Shown here: one piece after another, positions 58,212-64,000 of the stretch
Position numbering within the stretch: position 1 is the first letter of the stretch
Layout: each line of letters starts with the position of its first letter
NCBI GenBank assembly: GCA_021234155.1
Contig: JAJEKV010000045.1
Coordinates: forward strand, 9,101,105 to 9,165,104
DNA: 64,000 nt
Direction: 5' to 3'
Source: Isoetes taiwanensis
Lineage: Eukaryota > Streptophyta > Lycopodiopsida > Isoetales > Isoetaceae
Position numbers and translations under genes: made by a program
The notes under the pieces: generated by a model
What the model saw: the letters and a program-made list of their open reading frames with translations, nothing else
Database searches by the model: none
Told to the model about the DNA's origin: nothing

Positions 58212-58599
58212 TCCACCCAAACATCCACCTGCTCTTCATCAACCTCAAAAATTAGTTAAGGGGTCTAATACCTCTGCATCTTAGCTTTCCTCACTACTTG
58301 CCTTGATAAAAGTGCCTCCTTTTTCTACTGCATTGGCTTTCTTATCCCTCTAGCTAAGATATATCAATATATGAAGATATCCCTATCTTGCTTGAATATA
58401 ACGTGCAGATCATGGCATGTTGCATGCCGTACATCACATCACTGCTTGCATCTCTCTTAAATTTTTTTTTTTGAGGTTCCATTCTTTCCACTTTGCATAT
58501 AAGTGCTTTAATGCATGAAGGCAACACAATCCCCTCTTCATGAACCCCATGCAATAGCAGGTTATGCCCATTAGAGTTGACTTTGTTCCAAACTCGAGT

Positions 58600-59972
58600 C
58601 TATTTTCAAGATGTAGAAAACTCTTTTATGGAGTAAGTAAAATGCTCAATACGGCTTTGGAACGGGGGATTTCCTTATGCATGGCAGATGAACTAGATAG
58701 TGCCACTCTGGGAAGGAGGAGGCTTATCAAATACATATAACTATCACACTTCAACTTGGACAAAACAAAAATGTTGGCTGTTGGGATAGTCAAGCAAGAG
58801 AATCATTAGGGAATGATGTACAAGTATATAATGGGAACATTAAAAGATGAACCAAACAGAAAGTTATAGATAAATTGTGGTTGACTCGCAAGCAAAGATG
58901 AGCATGTATAGACTGAACATGGATCCTTGTCTAACACAAGTTATGCACTTACAAGCTAATATATGAGTGGGTAAGAGACATGCATTCAGCGGGATGACAG
59001 TCAACCCACATAGACTGGAGGCTAAAATGGGATGTTGGAGGAATATTCTCAGACAGTTGTCCTTGTAAGGTCTGTGGTAGTGGAGATGTCGAAGATGAAC
59101 ACCATGTGATGATAAGTTGCTCTGCTTATATGATGATTTGAGCTAGATATGATATTGTGATTAATAATTTGGTCGAGTTATTATCATTGGATGCTATTTT
59201 AGTTGTGTCTTTCGTTATTAGAATCCTACATCATAGAAGGAAGGAAGGAAGTATATTTTAACGTCCACGGAGGCCAACTGGCCTATGAGACGGTCACAAT
59301 ACAATATATCGGATAGTATCCAAACACAAAAGAAAACCACAAAAGCCCTATACAATGTATCTCTACCACTGAGACGAAAAAACCCCCATGTGGGAGGAAA
59401 AACCCTTGTAGTAGGCGTTCAAATTCCCTATCTGGGCGCTCAAATTCCCTGTGCTGTGAGGTACTCTCTGACTGTGGAGACTTGCAGAATGTAGGACGCG
59501 AGATGTGCAACCATTGGCGAAGCCAGCAATTGATGAATTGCTATCTCAGAGCATCTGAGATCAGCATGAGCTGCTCAGATGTGTGCATATGCCGGACACT
59601 CCTGTAGAGCATGATGTTCATCTTCTACTATCTGCATGCGACAACACTGGCATAATCTCTTATACCGGGGGATTCCCTGCCCTCCATCCGTACCCCAGCG
59701 GCCTGTCTCAATTCTGAGATGGTGGGACCCTGTCCTCATTGCAGCTATGGCTCTCCGTTTCTTGGTAGAGATGTGTGCCTTCAAATATTGGTAGAGAAGA
59801 ACCTTATATAAAACCATACAAACTTTGTTATGTGGTAATGAGCGATAATGATTGGAGAGAGGAAGCTGTGGAAGCCCTTGATTTGGACCTCCCAGAAGCA
59901 ATCTAACATTAATGTCTTATAGACCTGCGAGGTCTTTATAGACATAATACATTTCATTTCATTTCATTTCCG
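58600..59972 (+). mobile_element. LINE E, plus-strand C-terminal fragment interrupted by LINE F
   Basis: The plus strand at about 58990-59230 encodes HIDWRLKWD ... CPCKVCGSGDVEDEHHVMIS C (zinc knuckle) and VVSFVIRILHHRR. The matching LINE 3' end, GTCTTATAGACCTGCGAGGT then TAATAC and ATTTC units, is found only after the inverted LINE F, at 59912-59970. LINE F therefore sits inside LINE E, with some E sequence lost. Confidence 0.65.
59236..59903 (-). mobile_element. LINE F fragment, (TTCC)n tail
   Basis: The minus strand encodes QYLKAHISTKKRRAIAAMRT GSHHLRIE and LCQCCRMQIVEDEHHALQEC, the LINE C-terminal zinc knuckle (59901-59575). It ends in GGCCAGTTGGCCTCCGTGGA CGTTAAAA and TTCC units (plus-strand GGAA at 59236-59251). 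5'-truncated. Confidence 0.8.
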
Positions 59973-60890
59973 AAACCCTGTGAGGAGAGGATCGACCACG
60001 AATGTTGGAGGCGGGACCTTAGGCTTGGATATTACAAGGCTCACAACAGAGCCTATAGTACTACCCAAAATAGTCCAGGGACTCGTCAACATCCGCCTTC
60101 ACAACCAACTAAGCATATATTTAGGTACCTAAGAAGAATAGGGAATTGATATCTCCAGAACCCTAACTAAGATACAAATCTCACCAAGGGTAGGAGCTGA
60201 GTCTACCTTTAGCACCTCCATGAGATTCCCAAATTGAACGAGCTAGTATTACCAAATAGCCTCGTCAATACTTTGCATATTAATGCCCAACTTGTGCCTG
60301 ATCGTCCAAAGAGATTGTGAAGACCACCTGTTAGCTTGTCTTGGTACCTGAATAGATTCACTGGACTTTAGACTAGGAGCATACTATACAAAAGCATGAT
60401 CTAACCTCTAGCCCAAGGATTTAACTACTGTAGAGGGTTAATCTCAATGAAATGCAATAAGCAATACATATAATCAAGAGCATTCATCAAAACTAAAAAA
60501 TGACAACAGATCCAAGGCTATAGATGACACATTAGCTACTAACTCACCGTATGAAGGGTGACTGTATCTATGGGTGTCGTCCATGGTTGCTGCTAGAAGT
60601 ACAATGGAGTAGAATAATGGAAAGTTGCTGGTCGAGGTGGATGTGAAAGAGGGCGAAAGTAGGGCAAAATACTAAAAGTAGACGTATATGGACAAAATTG
60701 GGTTAGGTTTACAAAACATAGGTATATATATATAAATACGTCATATTTATGTATATAAGTAAAACTGACTGATATCGAGCCCAGGTAACACGAGGAATCT
60801 GAAATATACCTCATGCCTTGTTGCCAGAAGACGTAATGCTAAGCAATGTGCTATTATACTGCGTTGAACCCACGAGAAAACAAGAGAACA
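59973..60890. other. intergenic, no gene seen
   Basis: No recognised coding or RNA feature; a TATATATATAAATA run lies near 60723-60736. Confidence 0.4.
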
Positions 60891-61225
60891 ATCTTCATAA
60901 AATCTTAGGGAATCTACAGGAATCCTCATAAAATCTTAGAGAATCTAAGGGAACTTGAAGAAACTTTATAGAATCTTAAAGAGTCTAGGTGAGTTTTCAT
61001 AGAATCTAGGAGGATCTTCATGAATCTGAAGAAATCTGAAGGAATCTATAAGAAATGTAGGGAATTTTTGAATGATCTATGGGTGTCTTAGAAAATCTAA
61101 GGGAGTACATAGGATCTTTATGAAATCTTAAAGAATTTAGAGGGATCTACGGAATCTTAATGGAATCTCCAAGGCATGCTGGGAAATCTATGGGAACTTT
61201 ATGAAATCTTAGAGAAATCATTTAA
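60890..61225 (+). repeat. degenerate GAATCTTA(A/G)-type tandem array
   Basis: Words such as AAAATCTTAGGGAATCTA, TAGAATCTTAAAGAGTCTAG and GAAATCTTAGAGAA recur about a dozen times at irregular 15-40 bp steps. It looks like an old minisatellite. Confidence 0.65.
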
Positions 61226-61773
61226 ATCATGATAATTGCGCCTTGACACAATGAAATCAGCAAACGATACATGTAATTGGAGCAAGCAGAGGCATAGTGC
61301 CTATTTGAACGATAATAGCAGTCTCATCTGATATATACTGCTCTTATGCTACAATGCCTCACAGATGCAAGGTTGTTTCTATTGAGAACTGACTTCAAAA
61401 ACCCCTCGAAATTTTATCCATAAAACGAAGATGTGCCTGCTTTGTCTGCAATGAATAGAATGAGAATATAATTGTAGCTTTCACTAGAACCAAAACATTT
61501 TTTTCCTTTAAAGGGCTTTAAACCGTGTCCTTCTGACATAGGCTGCTCTTTTAAAAGAACAAATAGTGGATGCCATAAAGTTTACGAGCACAAACATCAG
61601 ATCTAAATAGCATGGAGGTAACTCTAGATTAAATTAGGTTGTATGAACATGTACCTCATAACAAAACATTAAATATGTCGCATTAGAAGCACTTTCTTAT
61701 TCTATCCATTTCAAATGCACAATATATTTGATGCATTGATTTTATATCTACTCTATGGATGGAGAAGAAAGGC

Positions 61774-61970
61774 TTTGCTTTTGCTAATTGTTGTCTTTGA
61801 AGAATATAGAGAGGGCCCACCAAGTTGCAGCAGAATTCTATTTACTCTATTTGCACTCAAGTATTCAAAGTGTTTGCTTTTGTTAATTGATGTCTTTGGA
61901 GAATATAGCGAGGACCCATTGAGTTGCAACATAATTCCATCTAAAACTGAAATGAAAGAAAAAAAGAGTT
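61774..61970 (+). repeat. diverged 99-bp tandem duplication
   Basis: TTTGCTTTTGCTAATTGTTG and its relative at +99 bp (TTTGCTTTTGTTAATTGATG) begin two copies that continue with GTCTTTG(A/G)AGAATATAG(A/C)GAGG. Confidence 0.75.
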
Positions 61971-62960
61971 CTTAACGTCCACGGGAACCCAATTGGGTTA
62001 TGGGACCAATACACCAAGGGGCCGAAGGCCAAATGGAACTTTGGGAGGGGGGGCAAACCCCATCCCGAAACACAAAGAAAACGTATACAAAAATAAGGCA
62101 GGGCTACTAGACATATCCCAACCAGGGGTCCGCCGACCATTGATCAAAAATAATTGCCGAGCCGCCTCGGTACACTGTCCATTTCTTCTGGAGCCTGGCC
62201 TCATGAATCTTACAAAGTTCACTCGATGCCGAGCGAGCTGCATTGGAGAGAGGTCATCTTGTACTGAGAAGTGAGTGCCCTGGAGGTGTCGTGCTGTAAA
62301 ACATATAGTCTGTCCAGGGACGTCGAAAAATGCACCAGAAGATGGCGCGGCTGGTCAGGCCAATGAGCTCCCACCCGGTGTGTCGTGAAAGATCCTAGGC
62401 TGCGAATACACATGGTGTCCATGAAGAAATGCCCAACTACCTCTATATTTGTAGCTGCATCTGCTTCTGGAACCTACACAAGACGCAGATTCAGGTGCCG
62501 ATCCTGCTGCGAGGGTCGAGACGAGCTGGTTCCATGTGCTACTTGGAGTCTGTGTGCCACCCGAAGCTGCAGTCTATATGCCATCTGGAGCTAAAACTGC
62601 TGATCCGGGTGTATTCTGATGAACTAGCTCCTGCATGGGTATATCTAAATCCACACATGACATGAGTGTGGTTCCTCCATTGGCTCAGTCTGTACTATAG
62701 CGTCCATCTGCTGGGCTCGTCGATCTGCTGGGCGAGAGCAACTGGCATCTCGTGCATATTTCTTGATCAAGAATTCCAAGATATCCAGTACCTGCGTCCA
62801 ACTGCCGACAGGCATCTGGGCCGAGGTATCCATAAAAGTGATGGAAGACCTCCTTATCAAATAAAATTTGAAAATCAAGATCGACCAACTGTCTGGCAAT
62901 CAAACTATACATTTCTCTCGACATCATAGCATATGAGCCTACTTCTACGGAACACATCTA
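61951..62960 (-). mobile_element. ORF1-only LINE derivative G
   Basis: The minus strand carries remnants of an L1-type ORF1 directly followed by a LINE 3' end. From right to left: MDTSAQMPVGSWTQVLDILE (62899-62645), a Gln/Leu repeat-rich linker (62640-62480), VGHFFMDTMCIRSLGS ... PRHLLVHFSTSLDRLYVLQH (RRM-like, 62440-62290), HLQGTHFSVQDDLSPMQLAR and RGGSAIIFDQWSADPWLGYV (C-terminal domain, to about 62110). Then a short 3' UTR ends GGTCCCATAACCC-AATT-GGGTT plus CCGTGGACGTTAAG and a T/C-rich tail. No endonuclease or RT lies between. Several frame changes. Confidence 0.65.
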
Positions 62961-63093
62961 GTAGGATAGAATTGCTAAATAATGTAGCAAATGATGTACC
63001 ATAGAAGTACCCGAAAAAGTAATCACCACTAAATATTGGGTACTTGTGTAATGTCGCAATAAAAATAGGTTTTAAAATTGATATATATTTATT

Positions 63094-63291
63094 TTGGTCT
63101 TTGATAGCATTGACTTTAAACAATTGCCTCCAATTGATGAGTTCTATCAGTCTGACTATCAAAATTTACTTTACGCTTTTGATATTCCATTAGTCAAGGC
63201 GGATCATGTTGCTCACATCAGGTGTGCTAAATATTTGTCATCATGTTCTATTTTTGGCTACTTTACTGGGGGCTATTTGGATTTTGCATGA
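63094..63291 (+). other. unidentified partial ORF
   Basis: A 65-codon frame (LPPIDEFYQSDYQNLLYAFD region) in non-repetitive-looking sequence. Possibly an upstream part of the ORF at 63572; no domain recognised. Confidence 0.25.
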
Positions 63292-63571
63292 TTTCGTGGT
63301 TGGTTCGCTCGTTTGCTACGTTGTCTTCAATGTCAGCCAATTAAGTTATTAGCTAATAACTTTGTTCTAAATTATGTTTGAGAATAGTGATAAAGTAGAT
63401 ACATTAGTGTCAAAGGGAATTGACCCACTTGGCGATAGCTATTTTTTATATCAGTGTTATTCTCCTGGCTGATGGTTAGTGCTCTCAAGATGCTATGTTG
63501 GTTCTCTTTACCTAATCAACCTCCCGATTCGATAGCGCATCAGTTTTAGTATCATTTGCTAATGGACTCGG

Positions 63572-64000
63572 ATGCATATTTCTCACTCCATTATGAACGG
63601 TCCTAGAATTTGTGTATATATACCAATAGATGCTTTATTGCTGGATTGTGTTGTGGTGAAAAGTGGCCCTTGGTATAAGAAGTTGAACCTCAAAATATTG
63701 AATAGCCCAGAGTTGGCTCGCTTATTTCTTGACAAAGAGGCATTCGTTTCTCTTCGATGTGGTTTTTATGGTCAATAGCAGGTGCGACCTCCTTCTGATC
63801 TTCTTCAATCTCCAGTTCAGTCTGCAATTGGTGCCTCTCAGATCTTACCTTCCCCAATCATTTCATCTACTTCCATGACTACCGCTATTCCTCCTTGTCT
63901 AAGTTCCTCTATAGTACAAATATCTGCACTTCTTGTTTCTCCTGGCTCTCATATTGATGTACCTTCTCATTTAGTTCAGATGCCTGAGGTTATCATGTCT
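63572..64000 (+). pseudogene. unidentified ORF running off the right edge, possibly LINE ORF1/gag-like
   Basis: The frame reads NGPRICVYIPIDALLLDCVV ... LDKEAFVSLRCGFYGQ, then a single in-frame TAG (63776-63778), and then stays open to the window end with a Ser/Pro-rich stretch (SPVQSAIGASQILPSPI region). RICV-x-IPID faintly recalls the gag-like ORF1 (DUF4283 type) of plant LINEs. Without the rest of the sequence the family is not certain. Confidence 0.3.

Overview
The window looks like repeat-rich nuclear DNA from a land plant. The evidence is one intact five-exon PLATZ gene with plant-type GT-AG introns, a chromodomain Ty3 retrotransposon, CACTA, hAT and PIF transposon relics, and long AT-rich intergenic stretches. 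An intact single-tyrosine HUH Rep ORF resembles the Replitron transposons, which as I recall are most abundant in non-seed plants. A fern, lycophyte or bryophyte is therefore possible, but the sequence does not settle this.

Layout. 1-2050: 5'-truncated LINE, minus strand. 2556-about 7700: longer LINE, minus strand, with ORF1 and a broken ORF2. 8901-10276: cysteine-rich reading frame, minus strand, split by a miniature CACTA element with perfect ATA target duplications. 12.0-13.3 kb: LINE fragments. 15705-17282: PLATZ gene, the only clearly intact host gene. 19.9-20.0 kb: near-perfect 38-bp inverted repeat. 22.3-22.7 kb: LINE 3' fragment. 24118-37930: full-length chromovirus, minus strand, with 1.57-kb LTRs, ATGTC duplications, a long hairpin-bearing leader and a nested hAT-type MITE. 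39-42.4 kb: tandem repeats, a LINE 3' end, and Ty1-copia and PIF/Harbinger remnants. 42499-43614: HUH Rep ORF. 43841-about 47.8 kb: LINE with a (GA)91 tail. 49.5-50.0 kb: LINE 3' end and a 200-bp purine tract. 52768-58211: second LTR element with TCCAC duplications and no recognisable pol. 58.6-62.9 kb: nested LINE fragments and an ORF1-only LINE derivative. 63.0-64.0 kb: unidentified partial ORFs.

Three themes stand out. The LINE copies share a 3'-terminal hairpin plus a short conserved box followed by different microsatellite tails, as if one 3' end is recognised during retrotransposition. Nested insertions (hAT in chromovirus, CACTA in a reading frame, LINE in LINE) give relative ages. Within each LTR pair the differences cluster in CG/CCNGG-rich spots with small indels between long identical stretches. 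Some apparent frameshifts in the young chromovirus may therefore be consensus errors rather than decay. All domain calls were made by eye from translations; no database search was run.
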